A stretch of 64,000 nucleotides of DNA, taken from positions 1 through 64,000 of the forward strand of contig NZ_JAFKDE010000015.1 of the NCBI RefSeq assembly GCF_017255295.1, given 5' to 3'. A program made the translations under genes and the position numbers. This DNA is from Nitratireductor aquimarinus. GTDB taxonomy: Bacteria > Pseudomonadota > Alphaproteobacteria > Rhizobiales > Rhizobiaceae. Shown piece after piece: positions 55,660 through 64,000 of this stretch (positions within the stretch are counted from its first letter, which is position 1; every line of letters starts with the position of its first letter). The notes beneath the pieces are model-generated. The model was not told the origin of the DNA and made no database searches. It saw only the letters and a list, made by a program, of their open reading frames with translations.

Positions 55660-57792
55660 ATGAACATGCTTTTCGTGGTCATCGCCTGCGGCGTGCTTTC
55701 CGTACTCTATGCCATTTGGGCAACCCGGTCGGTGCTGGCCGCCGACCAGGGCAATGCACGCATGCAGGAAATCGCCGGCGCCATCCGTGAGGGGGCGCAG
55801 GCTTATTTGACAAGGCAGTACACCACCGTCGCCATTGTTGGCGTCGTGGTCTTCATTCTCGCATGGTGGCTGCTCACCGGCGTGGCGGCCATCGGCTTCC
55901 TCATCGGTGCGGTTCTTTCCGCCGCCGCAGGCTTCATCGGCATGCATGTTTCGGTGCGCGCCAATGTGCGCACGGCGCAGGCCGCATCCAACAGCCTCGC
56001 AGCCGGCCTCGACATCGCCTTCAAGTCGGGCGCGATCACCGGCCTTCTGGTCGCCGGTCTCGCACTGCTCGGCGTGTCAGTCTATTTCTGGATACTCACC
56101 GGCCCGCTCGGTCACGCACCGACGGACCGCATCGTCATCGACGCTATGGTCGCGCTCGGTTTCGGCGCGTCGCTGATCTCCATTTTCGCGCGTCTCGGCG
56201 GCGGCATCTTCACCAAGGGGGCAGATGTCGGCGGCGATCTCGTGGGCAAGGTGGAGGCGGGCATTCCCGAAGATGATCCGCGCAACCCGGCCACCATCGC
56301 CGACAATGTGGGCGACAATGTCGGTGACTGCGCCGGCATGGCCGCCGATCTGTTCGAAACCTATGTGGTGACGGTCGTGGCCACCATGGTGCTTGCCTCG
56401 ATCTTCTTTACGGGCGAGACGGCGCTGACGCTGATGCTCTTCCCGCTGGTGATTGGCGCTGCCTGTGTCGTTACCTCGATCATCGGCACCTTCTTCGTGA
56501 AGCTTGGTTCCAACAATTCCATCATGGGCGCGCTTTACAAGGGCTTCTGGGCCACTGCCGGTCTGTCGGTCGTGGCGCTTGCGATCATCATCTGGGGCTG
56601 GCTTGGCGGCTCGACCGCGTTCTCGGCCAGCAATGGATCGGAGTTCACCGGCGCATCGCTCTTCTGGTGCGGCGTGGTGGGGCTCGGTGTGACCGGCCTC
56701 ATCATCTGGATCACCGAATATTATACGGGCGTCGGCTATCGGCCGGTCCGCTCCATCAGCCAGGCGTCGGTGACCGGGCACGGCACCAATGTCATTCAGG
56801 GCCTCGCCGTCTCGCTTGAGGCGACGGCGCTGCCGGCCATCGTCATCATTGCCGGCATCATCCTGTCGTTCAATCTGGCGGGCCTGTTCGGCATCGCCAT
56901 CGCGGTGACGACGATGCTGGCGCTGGCCGGCATGGTGGTGGCGCTCGACGCGTTCGGCCCGGTGACGGACAATGCCGGCGGCATTGCCGAAATGGCGGAT
57001 CTGCCAAGCGAAGTGCGTCAGACGACCGATGCGCTCGACGCGGTGGGCAACACGACCAAGGCGGTGACCAAGGGCTATGCCATCGGTTCGGCGGGTCTCG
57101 GCGCTCTGGTTCTGTTCGCGGCCTATACGGAGGATCTCAAATTCTTCGCGGCCAATGCGGAGCCGGGCACCTTCTTTGAAGGCGTTACCGTCGATTTCTC
57201 GCTCTCCAATCCATATGTGGTGGTCGGCCTTCTGTTTGGCGGTCTGCTGCCATTCCTGTTCGGTGGCCTCTCCATGACGGCCGTTGGCCGGGCAGGGGGC
57301 GCGATCGTACAGGAGGTGCGCCGGCAGTTCCGCGAGAAGCCGGGCATCATGGAAGGCAGGGAGAAGCCCGATTATGGCCGGGCGGTTGACCTTCTGACCA
57401 AGGCGGCGATCAAGGAAATGATCATTCCTTCGCTCCTGCCGGTGCTTTCGCCGCTTGTCGCATTCGCCGTGGTCTATGCGATTGCCGGCAAGAACGAGGC
57501 CTTCTCGGCGTTGGGCGCAATGCTTCTGGGCGTGATCGTGACCGGTCTCTTCGTGGCGATTTCCATGACCGCCGGCGGCGGTGCCTGGGACAATGCCAAG
57601 AAATCCTTCGAGGACGGTTTCGTGGACGCCGATGGCGTGAAGCATGAAAAGGGCTCGGAGGCGCACAAGGCGTCGGTTACCGGCGATACGGTGGGTGATC
57701 CCTACAAGGACACCGCAGGCCCGGCCGTGAACCCGATGATCAAGATCACCAACATCATCGCGCTTCTTCTGCTGGCCGTTCTGGCGCACTGA
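55660..57792 (+). CDS. hppA: Membrane H+-translocating pyrophosphatase, K+-independent type
   Basis: 710 residues, about 16 membrane helices. The catalytic signature [20 protein letters not shown] and the following [19 protein letters not shown] bind Mg-PPi. The K+-dependence position reads Lys467 in [16 protein letters not shown]+-independent enzymes carry Lys there, K+-dependent ones Ala. It couples PPi hydrolysis to proton pumping. ATG 55660 gives the family's usual short N-terminus; an upstream frame is rejected. Confidence 0.96.
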   Translation: MNMLFVVIACGVLSVLYAIWATRSVLAADQGNARMQEIAGAIREGAQAYLTRQYTTVAIVGVVVFILAWWLLTGVAAIGFLIGAVLSAAAGFIGMHVSVRANVRTAQAASNSLAAGLDIAFKSGAITGLLVAGLALLGVSVYFWILTGPLGHAPTDRIVIDAMVALGFGASLISIFARLGGGIFTKGADVGGDLVGKVEAGIPEDDPRNPATIADNVGDNVGDCAGMAADLFETYVVTVVATMVLASIFFTGETALTLMLFPLVIGAACVVTSIIGTFFVKLGSNNSIMGALYKGFWATAGLSVVALAIIIWGWLGGSTAFSASNGSEFTGASLFWCGVVGLGVTGLIIWITEYYTGVGYRPVRSISQASVTGHGTNVIQGLAVSLEATALPAIVIIAGIILSFNLAGLFGIAIAVTTMLALAGMVVALDAFGPVTDNAGGIAEMADLPSEVRQTTDALDAVGNTTKAVTKGYAIGSAGLGALVLFAAYTEDLKFFAANAEPGTFFEGVTVDFSLSNPYVVVGLLFGGLLPFLFGGLSMTAVGRAGGAIVQEVRRQFREKPGIMEGREKPDYGRAVDLLTKAAIKEMIIPSLLPVLSPLVAFAVVYAIAGKNEAFSALGAMLLGVIVTGLFVAISMTAGGGAWDNAKKSFEDGFVDADGVKHEKGSEAHKASVTGDTVGDPYKDTAGPAVNPMIKITNIIALLLLAVLAH

Positions 57793-57807
57793 CAGGGCGC
57801 GCTCCGT

Positions 57808-57835
57808 CCTCGCCGCCTCTCAAAGGGCGGCGAGG
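57808..57835 (+). terminator. First hairpin after hppA
   Basis: CCTCGCCGCC (57808-57817) pairs with GGCGGCGAGG (57826-57835) over an 8 nt loop, 15 nt after the hppA stop. No T-run follows. Confidence 0.55.
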
Positions 57836-57866
57836 CGAGGTCTTTGAATGTGAGATCCCGGCAAAG

Positions 57867-57898
57867 AAAAAGCCCGCAGGCAACGCCTGCGGGCTTTT
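57867..57898. terminator. Bidirectional terminator between hppA and the BamE-like gene
   Basis: GCCCGCAGGC (57872-57881), loop AAC, GCCTGCGGGC (57885-57894), flanked by A5 on the left and T4 on the right, so it works on both strands of these convergent genes. Confidence 0.9.
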
Positions 57899-57918
57899 CG
57901 TTTGAAACCGGGTTCGGA

Positions 57919-58440
57919 TCAGCCGCCGCCGCCGAACATGCCTGCAGGTGGCCCGCCCTTCGATGCGCCGGCGAGAATCTGGCCGATGAAGGTCTGTTCC
58001 TTGCCGCCGGTCGGCGTGGTGCGCGAAATGAAGTCGAAGACCCTGCCGTCTTCCATTCCGTAATGGGCGATCTTCGAAACGCGCTCATCATCGCCGAAAT
58101 AGACGGCGAGAACCTGCTGCTCCACAAGGCGTGCGCGCATGAAGGCTGCGCCGCGAACGCGCTTCTGGGAAATATAGTAGAAGGCCTCGTTGTCGAAGGT
58201 CGCCGTGGTGGAGGGCGAACCAAGCGCCAGGAGAACCTGCTCGCGGCTGGAACCCACCGGCACGAGTTCGAGTGCCTGCTGGTCGATCACATAGCCCTGC
58301 GTCAACGTTTCGCGCGCATTGAGCGTGTTGGCGACATTACAGCCGGACAGCACAGCCGCCGAACCCACGATCCCGGCCGCCAAAATTGTGCGTCCGACAG
58401 GATAGCTGTTGATTTTTTTCACCTGCAACGACATCTCCAT
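57919..58440 (-). CDS. bamE: BamE/SmpA-family outer membrane assembly lipoprotein
   Basis: 173 residues from ATG 58440; a longer frame is open upstream but overlaps the divergent gene. Type II signal peptide ends LSGC, placing the lipidated Cys near residue 34. The SmpA/OmlA domain follows, with GYVIDQQALELVPVGSSREQ, LLALGSPSTTATF and FYYIS. It belongs to the BAM complex that inserts outer membrane proteins. The C-terminal Gly-rich tail (PAGMFGGGG) is unusual but common in alphaproteobacterial forms. Confidence 0.85.
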   Translation of the reverse strand: MEMSLQVKKINSYPVGRTILAAGIVGSAAVLSGCNVANTLNARETLTQGYVIDQQALELVPVGSSREQVLLALGSPSTTATFDNEAFYYISQKRVRGAAFMRARLVEQQVLAVYFGDDERVSKIAHYGMEDGRVFDFISRTTPTGGKEQTFIGQILAGASKGGPPAGMFGGGG

Positions 58441-58565
58441 AGCGTCCCCGGCGCCAAGGCTTTCAATCGAAAGCCCTTGTTCCCGCCGGCAAAACGGGTA
58501 AACCAGCTTAAGCGCCGATGCAACCTGATCCTGTCCCAAACCAGCCCCGAGGGAGGGCAATTCCC

Positions 58566-59114
58566 ATGTTCAAGAAGCTGTTTGGCTTTGGGCAGCGTTC
58601 GCGCCTCACCGTCATTGACGGCTTGTATGAACGAATCGTGGCGGCCTCGCGGCAGCCCGTCTTTTACGCAAAGTGGGAAGCGCCGGACACGCCACTTGGC
58701 CGTTTCGAGATGATTGCGCTGCACATGATCCTCGTTTTGCGCCGCGTTCGCAACGAAGAGGACCCCAAGGTCCGCGAGACGGCCCAGGAGCTGACCGATC
58801 TCTTTTTCAGCGATGTCGAATATGCGATTCGCGAACTGGGAATCGGTGATCTGGGCGTGCCCAAGCGCATCAAGAAGCTGGCGCGCATGTTCTATGGCCG
58901 CGCTGCTGCCTATGGCGACGCGCTTGATGCAGGCGATGTCGAGGCGCTGGCAGCCGCCATGCAGCGCAACATCCGCCCGGATGTTGAAAACTGGCAGGGC
59001 GCGCGCCCACTTGCCGATTATGCGGTGGAAGCCGCCGATGCGCTCGATGCGCAGCCGGTGGAAAAGCTGATCGCCGCCGAAATTTCATTCCCTGACGCAC
59101 AAAGGGAGATCTGA
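58566..59114 (+). CDS. Ubiquinol-cytochrome c chaperone family protein (CBP3/UQCC-like)
   Basis: 182 residues from ATG 58566, with GGGAGGG upstream. The conserved core FYAKWEAPDTPLGRFEMIAL and the LFFSDVEYAIRELGIGDLG and KRIKKLARMFYGR segments match the ubiquinol-cytochrome c chaperone family. In mitochondria CBP3 assists cytochrome b; a similar role for the bacterial bc1 complex is inferred. The next gene begins 3 nt after its stop. Confidence 0.85.
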   Translation: MFKKLFGFGQRSRLTVIDGLYERIVAASRQPVFYAKWEAPDTPLGRFEMIALHMILVLRRVRNEEDPKVRETAQELTDLFFSDVEYAIRELGIGDLGVPKRIKKLARMFYGRAAAYGDALDAGDVEALAAAMQRNIRPDVENWQGARPLADYAVEAADALDAQPVEKLIAAEISFPDAQREI

Positions 59115-59117
59115 ACC

Positions 59118-59669
59118 ATGTCCGCCACCAGGAAATCCCCGGTTTCATTCGAGGTGAATGTCCACCGTCTGCCGCGCAAGGGCATGCCGGTTGAGATCAA
59201 CGCCGATGAGAACCAGCGCCGCGCGCTGGCTGCCGAACACGACCTTCTTTCCGTTGAGCGTTATGTCGCCGCAATGACCGTTCGCCCCTGGAAGGCCGAT
59301 GGCGTGCGGATTATCGGAAAGGTGGAAGCTGATATCACGCAGTCCTGCGTGGTCACGCTGGAGCCGGTGACGACTCACATCGAGGAAGAGGTTTCGGCAA
59401 CGCTGGTGCCCGAGGGCTCCCGGCTCGCCCGCAACGACATTGATGGCGGCGAGTTCGTGCTCGATGCGGAGGGGCCGGACATGCCCGAACCCTTCCAGGG
59501 CAGCATCATTGATGTGGGCGCGCTGGCCGAGGAATTCTTCGCGCTTGGCATTGACCCCTATCCGCGCAAGCCCGGGGCTGTTATTGACGCTCCCGATGCA
59601 GGCGATGATGCACCGAAAGAGGCCGGGCCACTCTATGAAGGCCTGCGCAAGCTCGGGCAAAAAAGCTGA
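59118..59669 (+). CDS. DUF177/YceD-family protein
   Basis: 183 residues. Central domain with ITQSCVVTLEPVTTHIEEEV (CxxTLEPV motif of DUF177) and a late DVGALAEEFFALGIDPYPRKPG, the conserved tail of the family. In many bacteria this gene precedes rpmF and is linked to 23S rRNA metabolism; here rpmF is absent and plsX follows after 110 bp. It is 3 nt from the chaperone gene, so they are co-transcribed. Confidence 0.87.
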   Translation: MSATRKSPVSFEVNVHRLPRKGMPVEINADENQRRALAAEHDLLSVERYVAAMTVRPWKADGVRIIGKVEADITQSCVVTLEPVTTHIEEEVSATLVPEGSRLARNDIDGGEFVLDAEGPDMPEPFQGSIIDVGALAEEFFALGIDPYPRKPGAVIDAPDAGDDAPKEAGPLYEGLRKLGQKS

Positions 59670-59779
59670 ATTGCGTGACCGATGGGCGAAACAAGGTTGT
59701 GCCACCGGTCAAAAGCGCTATTTTCGCCGCACATTTGAGCCGATGCCGGCGACCGATCAACGTTTGAGGCAAATCACGC

Positions 59780-60835
59780 GTGGTACGCATTTCGATTGAC
59801 GCGATGGGTGGGGATCATGGTCCCGAGGTCACGCTGCGTGGCCTGACCAAGGTCATCGAGCGGCGTCCCGACGCCCGCTTTCTTGTATACGGTCGTGAAG
59901 ACGCCGTTGTTCCGGTGCTTGATGCGCTGCCGGGCCTTCGCGATGTGAGCGAGTTCACCCATTGCGAAGTCGCGGTGCGGATGGACGACAAGCCCAGCCA
60001 GGCACTGCGCCAGGGCCGCTGGAAGTCTTCCATGTGGAAGGCCATCGAAGCGGTGAAGAATGGCGATGCGGATGCCTGCGTTTCCGCCGGCAATACCGGC
60101 GCGCTGATGGCCATGTCGAAATTCTGCCTGCGCACCATGGCCGATATCGAACGCCCCGCCATTGCGGCCATCTGGCCGACCATGCGCAGCGAGAGCATCG
60201 TGCTGGATGTGGGCGCGACCATTGGCGCAGACGCCCAGCAGCTCGTCGATTTTGCGATTCTGGGCGCTGCCATGGCCAATGCCCTGTTCGACGTGGAGCG
60301 TCCGACCGTGGGCCTGCTCAATGTCGGCGTTGAAGAGATCAAGGGTCAGGAAGAAGTGCGCGAAGCCGGTCGCATGCTGCGCGAGGCCGCACTCAAATCC
60401 ATGCGCTATGAAGGTTTTGTCGAAGGCGACGATATCGGCAAGGGCACGGTCGATGTGGTCGTTTCAGAAGGTTTCGCCGGCAATATCGCGCTGAAGACCG
60501 CCGAAGGCACGGCGCGTCAGATTGCCGGTTATCTCCGCGAGGCGATGGGACGCACCATGATGGCGCGCATCGGTTATCTGTTTGCACGCGGCGCTTTCCA
60601 GCGCCTCGGCGAAAAGATGGATGTGCGCAAGATCAATGGCGGCGTCTTCCTCGGGCTCAACGGCATCGTGGTGAAAAGCCATGGTGGCGCCGACGCTGAA
60701 GGCTTCTCTGCCGCCGTGGAACTTGGATATGAAATGGCGCGCAGTCATCTGCTCGACAAGACGCGCGCCACTCTTGACCTTTATCACGCCCGCCAGCCGC
60801 TTCCGGCCGCCGGCGCTGCAGCCGTGAATGAATAG
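59780..60835 (+). CDS. plsX: Phosphate acyltransferase PlsX
   Basis: 351 residues from GTG 59780. [35 protein letters not shown] and [10 protein letters not shown] are family landmarks. It makes acyl-phosphate from acyl-ACP, the first step of phospholipid synthesis with PlsY. fabH follows 9 nt later. The plsX-fabH-ihfA-MerR order is common in alphaproteobacteria. Confidence 0.95.
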   Translation: MVRISIDAMGGDHGPEVTLRGLTKVIERRPDARFLVYGREDAVVPVLDALPGLRDVSEFTHCEVAVRMDDKPSQALRQGRWKSSMWKAIEAVKNGDADACVSAGNTGALMAMSKFCLRTMADIERPAIAAIWPTMRSESIVLDVGATIGADAQQLVDFAILGAAMANALFDVERPTVGLLNVGVEEIKGQEEVREAGRMLREAALKSMRYEGFVEGDDIGKGTVDVVVSEGFAGNIALKTAEGTARQIAGYLREAMGRTMMARIGYLFARGAFQRLGEKMDVRKINGGVFLGLNGIVVKSHGGADAEGFSAAVELGYEMARSHLLDKTRATLDLYHARQPLPAAGAAAVNE

Positions 60836-60844
60836 GACGCTGTG

Positions 60845-61816
60845 ATGATTAGATCCGTCGTGCGTGGCATTGGCTCCGCTTTGCCCCGCCGCATCATGAA
60901 GAATGCGGAATTCGAGAAGCTCGTCGACACGACTGACGAGTGGATCGTGCAGCGCACGGGTATCCGCCAGCGCCATATCGCTTCGGAAGACGAGACCACG
61001 GCGTCGCTGGGCGAGGCGGCTGCGCGTGCAGCGCTCGACAGCGCCGGGCTGACCGCCGACGACATCGACATGATCATTCTGGCCACGTCGACCCCCAACA
61101 ACACGTTTCCCGCCACGGCCGTCGAGATACAGGAACGTCTCGGCATGCGCGGCGGTTTCGCGTTCGACATGCAGGCCGTGTGCAGCGGCTTCGTCTATGC
61201 CATCACCACCGCCGATCTCTACATTCGCGGTGGTCAGGCAAAGCGCATGCTGGTGATTGGCGCGGAAACCTTCTCGCGCATTCTTGACTGGAACGACCGC
61301 ACCACCTGCGTGCTCTTCGGCGATGGCGCCGGCGCTGTCGTTCTGGAAGCACAGGAAGGCGAGGGCTCTCTGGATGATCGCGGCGTTCTCGCCGCATCCT
61401 TACGCTCCGATGGCAGCCAGCGCGACAAGCTCTATGTGGATGGCGGTCCCTCGACCACCTGCACGGTGGGGCATCTGCGCATGCAGGGCCGCGAAGTGTT
61501 CAAACATGCCGTTGGCATGATCACCGACGTCATCGAAGACGTGTTTGCCAAAACGGGCATCACTGCCGACGATATCGACTGGTTCGTGCCGCACCAGGCC
61601 AACCGCCGCATCATCGACGCCTCCGCCAAGAAGCTTGGCATTGCCGAGGAGAAGGTTGTGATCACCGTCGACAGGCACGGAAACACCTCGGCGGCGTCCG
61701 TGCCGCTGGCGCTTTCCGTTGCGGTGGAAAACGGTCAGATCAAGAAGGGCGATCTGGTTCTTCTTGAGGCGATGGGCGGCGGATTCACCTGGGGCGCCGT
61801 GCTGGTGCGCTGGTAG
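60845..61816 (+). CDS. fabH: 3-oxoacyl-ACP synthase III (FabH)
   Basis: 323 residues from ATG 60845 (AGGA 7 nt upstream; GTG 60842 would add one residue). The triad is Cys113 in DMQAVCSGF, His250 in VPHQANRR and Asn280 in RHGNTSAAS. It starts fatty-acid synthesis by condensing acetyl-CoA with malonyl-ACP. Paired with plsX, so lipid initiation genes are together. Confidence 0.96.
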   Translation: MIRSVVRGIGSALPRRIMKNAEFEKLVDTTDEWIVQRTGIRQRHIASEDETTASLGEAAARAALDSAGLTADDIDMIILATSTPNNTFPATAVEIQERLGMRGGFAFDMQAVCSGFVYAITTADLYIRGGQAKRMLVIGAETFSRILDWNDRTTCVLFGDGAGAVVLEAQEGEGSLDDRGVLAASLRSDGSQRDKLYVDGGPSTTCTVGHLRMQGREVFKHAVGMITDVIEDVFAKTGITADDIDWFVPHQANRRIIDASAKKLGIAEEKVVITVDRHGNTSAASVPLALSVAVENGQIKKGDLVLLEAMGGGFTWGAVLVRW

Positions 61817-61841
61817 CGACAGCAAATCACATGCATCGTCC

Positions 61842-61870
61842 TTGACCGTTACGAAGCAATTTTTGTAACG
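61842..61870 (+). promoter_or_regulatory. Candidate promoter of ihfA with inverted repeat
   Basis: TTGACC (61842-61847), 17 nt, GTAACG (61865-61870). An inverted repeat CGTTAC-N12-GTAACG (61847-61870) overlaps it and could be a regulator site. Confidence 0.35.
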
Positions 61871-61924
61871 TCAGCGCCGCGTATTGAAATCATAAGCATT
61901 TTCAAGATTTGGATGGGTAGCCCT

Positions 61925-62248
61925 ATGGGGGGAAAGACACTGACGCGTGCCGAGCTGGCTGAGGCCGTCTATCGGAAAGTCGGACTGTCACGCACCGAGT
62001 CCGCCCAGCTTGTCGAAATGGTTCTGCAGGAAGTCTGCGACGCGGTTGTTCGCGGCGAGACCGTTAAGCTCTCTTCCTTCGCCACCTTCCAGGTGCGCGA
62101 CAAGAACGAGCGCATCGGCCGCAACCCGAAGACCGGCGAGGAAGTACCGATCTCGCCACGTCGCGTCATGACGTTCAAGGCTTCCAACGTCCTCAAGGAT
62201 CGTATCCTCAAGGCGCATCAGGACAGGCAGCCGCGCGAAAGCGCCTGA
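61925..62248 (+). CDS. ihfA: Integration host factor alpha subunit
   Basis: 107 residues from ATG 61925; ATG 61913 would add four residues and neither has a strong ribosome site. HU/IHF fold: [20 protein letters not shown] at the start, [20 protein letters not shown] with the DNA-bending arm and Pro tip, and a basic end. It acts with IhfB in bending DNA. The start MGGKTLTR matches other alphaproteobacterial IhfA proteins. Confidence 0.94.
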   Translation: MGGKTLTRAELAEAVYRKVGLSRTESAQLVEMVLQEVCDAVVRGETVKLSSFATFQVRDKNERIGRNPKTGEEVPISPRRVMTFKASNVLKDRILKAHQDRQPRESA

Positions 62249-62438
62249 CCTTTTCCGGCCCCGCAGGGCCACCACGGTGCACAATTGCGCGTGGTGCTTT
62301 CGACAGGCTCACGAACTGGTTAAACTCCCGAATCGTCGGGCGTTGGCTGGAAGCTGTTGCGTTTCCCTCTGGGGCCCGCATCGTTCGGCAGGGCTCCGCA
62401 CGCAGGTCGGAGCCACAGCCCGCAGGAGACGCGTGACC

Positions 62439-62960
62439 ATGGAAAAGAGCCCCGACGCCTTCCGTACCATCAGCGAAGCCGCCGAAGAACTCGATCTGCC
62501 GCAGCACGTGCTGCGTTTCTGGGAAACGCGGTTCTCGCAGATCAAGCCTTTGAAGCGGGGCGGTGGACGCCGCTATTACCGGCCGCAGGACATCGACCTG
62601 ATCAAGGGCATTCGTCACATGCTCTACGATCAGGGTTACACCATCAAGGGCGTACAGAAGCTTCTGCGCGAGAACGGCAACCCGTTCGTCGTGGCCATTG
62701 GTCGTGGCGATGTGGCGGCGGTCGAGGCCATCGCCCAGAGCCAGCAGGCGGACGTGGAAAAGACGGTTTCCGAGGAGGAAGTGCTGGTTGGCGCTCCGAA
62801 AGCGAAGCCGAGCAAGCGTTTTTTCGGCCTTGGGCGCGGCGAGCAGGAGGGGCCCGTCCCGGCGGATGCGGAGAGCCTTTCGCGTGACAACAGGGCGCTT
62901 TTGCAGGAGGCGCTGTTCGATCTCCTGGAGTGCAAGCGCCTTCTCGACCAGGTGCGCTGA
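62439..62960 (+). CDS. MerR-family transcriptional regulator
   Basis: 173 residues from ATG 62439; GTG 62433 has AGGAG at closer spacing and would add two residues. The N-terminal winged HTH reads [20 protein letters not shown] and [20 protein letters not shown], the MerR pattern without a metal-binding C-terminus. The C-terminal half is acidic and likely helical. A close MerR gene after ihfA is standard in Rhizobiales; its targets are unknown. A terminator follows. Confidence 0.88.
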   Translation: MEKSPDAFRTISEAAEELDLPQHVLRFWETRFSQIKPLKRGGGRRYYRPQDIDLIKGIRHMLYDQGYTIKGVQKLLRENGNPFVVAIGRGDVAAVEAIAQSQQADVEKTVSEEEVLVGAPKAKPSKRFFGLGRGEQEGPVPADAESLSRDNRALLQEALFDLLECKRLLDQVR

Positions 62961-62995
62961 TCGTTTCGGATCACCACCGCGCATCCTTGTTGTTG

Positions 62996-63022
62996 AAAGC
63001 CGGCCCCGTTGCCGGCTTTTTG
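62996..63022 (+). terminator. Terminator after the MerR gene
   Basis: AAAGCCGGC (62996-63004), loop CCCGTT, GCCGGCTTT (63011-63019) followed by TT. Typical Rho-independent form, 36 nt after the stop. Confidence 0.85.
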
Positions 63023-63083
63023 CTGCGGAATGATTTTTAGGCCTTGCGCGCCCCCCTCGGAAACTATATCCCTTGCGCCGGTT

Positions 63084-63160
<77 letters not shown>

Positions 63161-63220
63161 TTTTTCTTCTATATTTCAGCATGTTGCAGCGTCGTTCATT
63201 TGACGCCGCGACCTGCTGGT
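63161..63220. other. Left boundary region of the tRNA-Pro element
   Basis: 60 bp between the tRNA-Pro CCA end and the HNH stop, beginning TTTTTCTTCTATATTTCAG. The attachment site of the element should overlap the tRNA 3' end here; its partner copy lies outside the window. Confidence 0.45.
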
Positions 63221-63700
63221 TTACTGTTGAGGCGCCAGTTTACGGACGGTGCCTTTTTTCGACCTCGTTTTGTACCGGTACTCTTTCACCGAACCGTCGG
63301 CCAATACCTTTTTTACGACATGCTCTTTGGTCGGGACGGCCACAAATTCTGGCTTCGGGCCGCCCCTGCGGGCATCTGCCGCGAATGAGTTGTTTTCGCC
63401 AACAGTGCAAATACGAAGATTGGATCTCCGATTGTTTAGGGGATCGCCGTCGATGTGATCGACAGCGTAGCCTCTTGGCGGCCTCATGATAAATCTGTGA
63501 AGCAAATCCTGCCTGCCATTGCGAACATAGAAGACGTTCCTGCGCTTTGTGGCGGCCCAATTATAGCGCTGTATCAGTCGCCAGTCCTCTTTGCTCACTG
63601 TCGCCCACACATCGCCATACGCTTTTGTTCCAACATTGAAAGTGATGGAATGGGGATCGCTTGGATCGATCTTAACTTCTTTGTCTCTCACTCTTGCCAT
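63221..63700 (-). CDS. HNH endonuclease family protein
   Basis: 159 residues from ATG 63700, with AAAGG 7 nt upstream. The HNH_3-type core is clear: LHRFIMRPPRGYAVDHIDGD, then PLNNRRSNLRICT, supplying the metal-binding His and Asn. The N-terminal part (YGDVWATVSKEDWRLIQRYN) is the AP2-like/NUMOD region often linked to this nuclease. The C-terminal tail is basic (YKTRSKKGTVRKL) and would bind DNA. It lies between the tRNA and the integrase, an uncommon position. It could be a free-standing homing-type nuclease or phage HNH protein. Confidence 0.85.
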   Translation of the reverse strand: MARVRDKEVKIDPSDPHSITFNVGTKAYGDVWATVSKEDWRLIQRYNWAATKRRNVFYVRNGRQDLLHRFIMRPPRGYAVDHIDGDPLNNRRSNLRICTVGENNSFAADARRGGPKPEFVAVPTKEHVVKKVLADGSVKEYRYKTRSKKGTVRKLAPQQ

Positions 63701-63743
63701 CGTGCACCTTTCTTCTCGGCCACTGTAGCAGTTTACAAAGAAG

Positions 63744-64000
63744 CTACGTTACAGAACGCGTTCCTGTTTCGATCTTTTCCACAGCCGCGCTCGACACCAG
63801 ATAGTGCTTGCGAATGATGCCTTCGGCGTCCTTTTCCGCGTGCCCGGTGATCTCCGCAATCTCACGAATCGATGCGCCGTTTCTGTAGGCGAGGGTTACG
63901 AACGTCCCCCGCAGGTCGTGGAATGTCTTGCCCTCGATCCCGGCTGCGGCGACCGCTTTCCTCCACGAAGACTTGAAACCGGAGGTCCATGGCTTGCCGC
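63744..64000 (-). CDS. Tyrosine integrase of the tRNA-Pro element, C-terminal part (runs off the window)
   Basis: The last 85 residues are in the window, ending VEKIETGTRSVT at the stop 63744-63746. They include the catalytic HDLRGTFVTLAY (His-x-x-Arg), ITGHAEKDAEGIIRKHYLVS with the His and the nucleophile Tyr. It is a phage/ICE-type recombinase, different from the one at 1259-2377. The gene's N-terminal part lies to the right of the window. It is the likely integrase for insertion at tRNA-Pro. Confidence 0.85.
   Translation of the reverse strand, partial: GKPWTSGFKSSWRKAVAAAGIEGKTFHDLRGTFVTLAYRNGASIREIAEITGHAEKDAEGIIRKHYLVSSAAVEKIETGTRSVT

Overview
The window is GC-rich and reads as the chromosome of an alphaproteobacterium of the order Hyphomicrobiales (Rhizobiales), probably Phyllobacteriaceae-like. 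This rests on gene content: metC divergent from an aapJQMP amino-acid transporter, an LdtR/LdtP-type regulator and L,D-transpeptidase pair, a complex-I-type zinc-finger protein beside ppk, a Bpt-type leucyl transferase, a magnesium-type HemB, a K+-independent H+-pyrophosphatase, and small mosaic palindromic repeats of the rhizobial kind. The genus cannot be read from the sequence.

Both edges are mobile. At the left (1-2489) is the end of an element integrated at the 3' end of a tRNA-Arg(CCG) gene. It carries a full tyrosine integrase, an excisionase-like HTH gene, two small unknown genes, and the N-terminus of a second integrase cut off by an IS3-family insertion. At the right (63161-64000) a second element starts at the 3' end of tRNA-Pro(GGG), with an HNH endonuclease gene and the C-terminus of a third integrase. 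The roughly 60 kb between the two tRNA genes is mostly core chromosome.

Layout of the core. 2869-8523: a GntR regulator divergent from an operon for a TRAP transporter (dctPQM-type), an enolase-superfamily enzyme with an atypical active site, and an arylmalonate-decarboxylase-like enzyme; this looks like an uptake and catabolism unit for an unknown carboxylate. 8610-14521: metC and aapJQMP. 14637-20034: a flavin monooxygenase, the zinc-finger protein, then ppk-ppx (polyphosphate). 20166-26848: RNase D, an MFS carrier, a three-gene ABC exporter with a divergent TetR regulator, and a small lipoprotein. 27141-32848: aspS, a pair of paralogous exported proteins with near-identical 3' ends, and an esterase. 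33016-41112: parC, an AmpH-like hydrolase, tex, an EamA carrier and bpt. 41238-49411: an SLC13 carrier, two RDD proteins, hemB, a 3-hydroxyisobutyryl-CoA hydrolase-like gene, and ldtR-ldtP. 49672-55449: glyA-nrdR-ribD-ribE-ribH-nusB and an MFS gene. 55660-62960: hppA, a BamE-like lipoprotein, and a cytochrome bc1 chaperone-DUF177-plsX-fabH-ihfA-MerR series.

No CRISPR array, rRNA or riboswitch of a family I can recognise was seen. The least explained locus is the TRAP, enolase-like and arylmalonate-decarboxylase-like operon at 3714-8523. The most unusual sequence histories are the partly homogenised paralog pair at 29183-31806 and the 312 bp segment bounded by 40 bp inverted repeats at 36542-36853.
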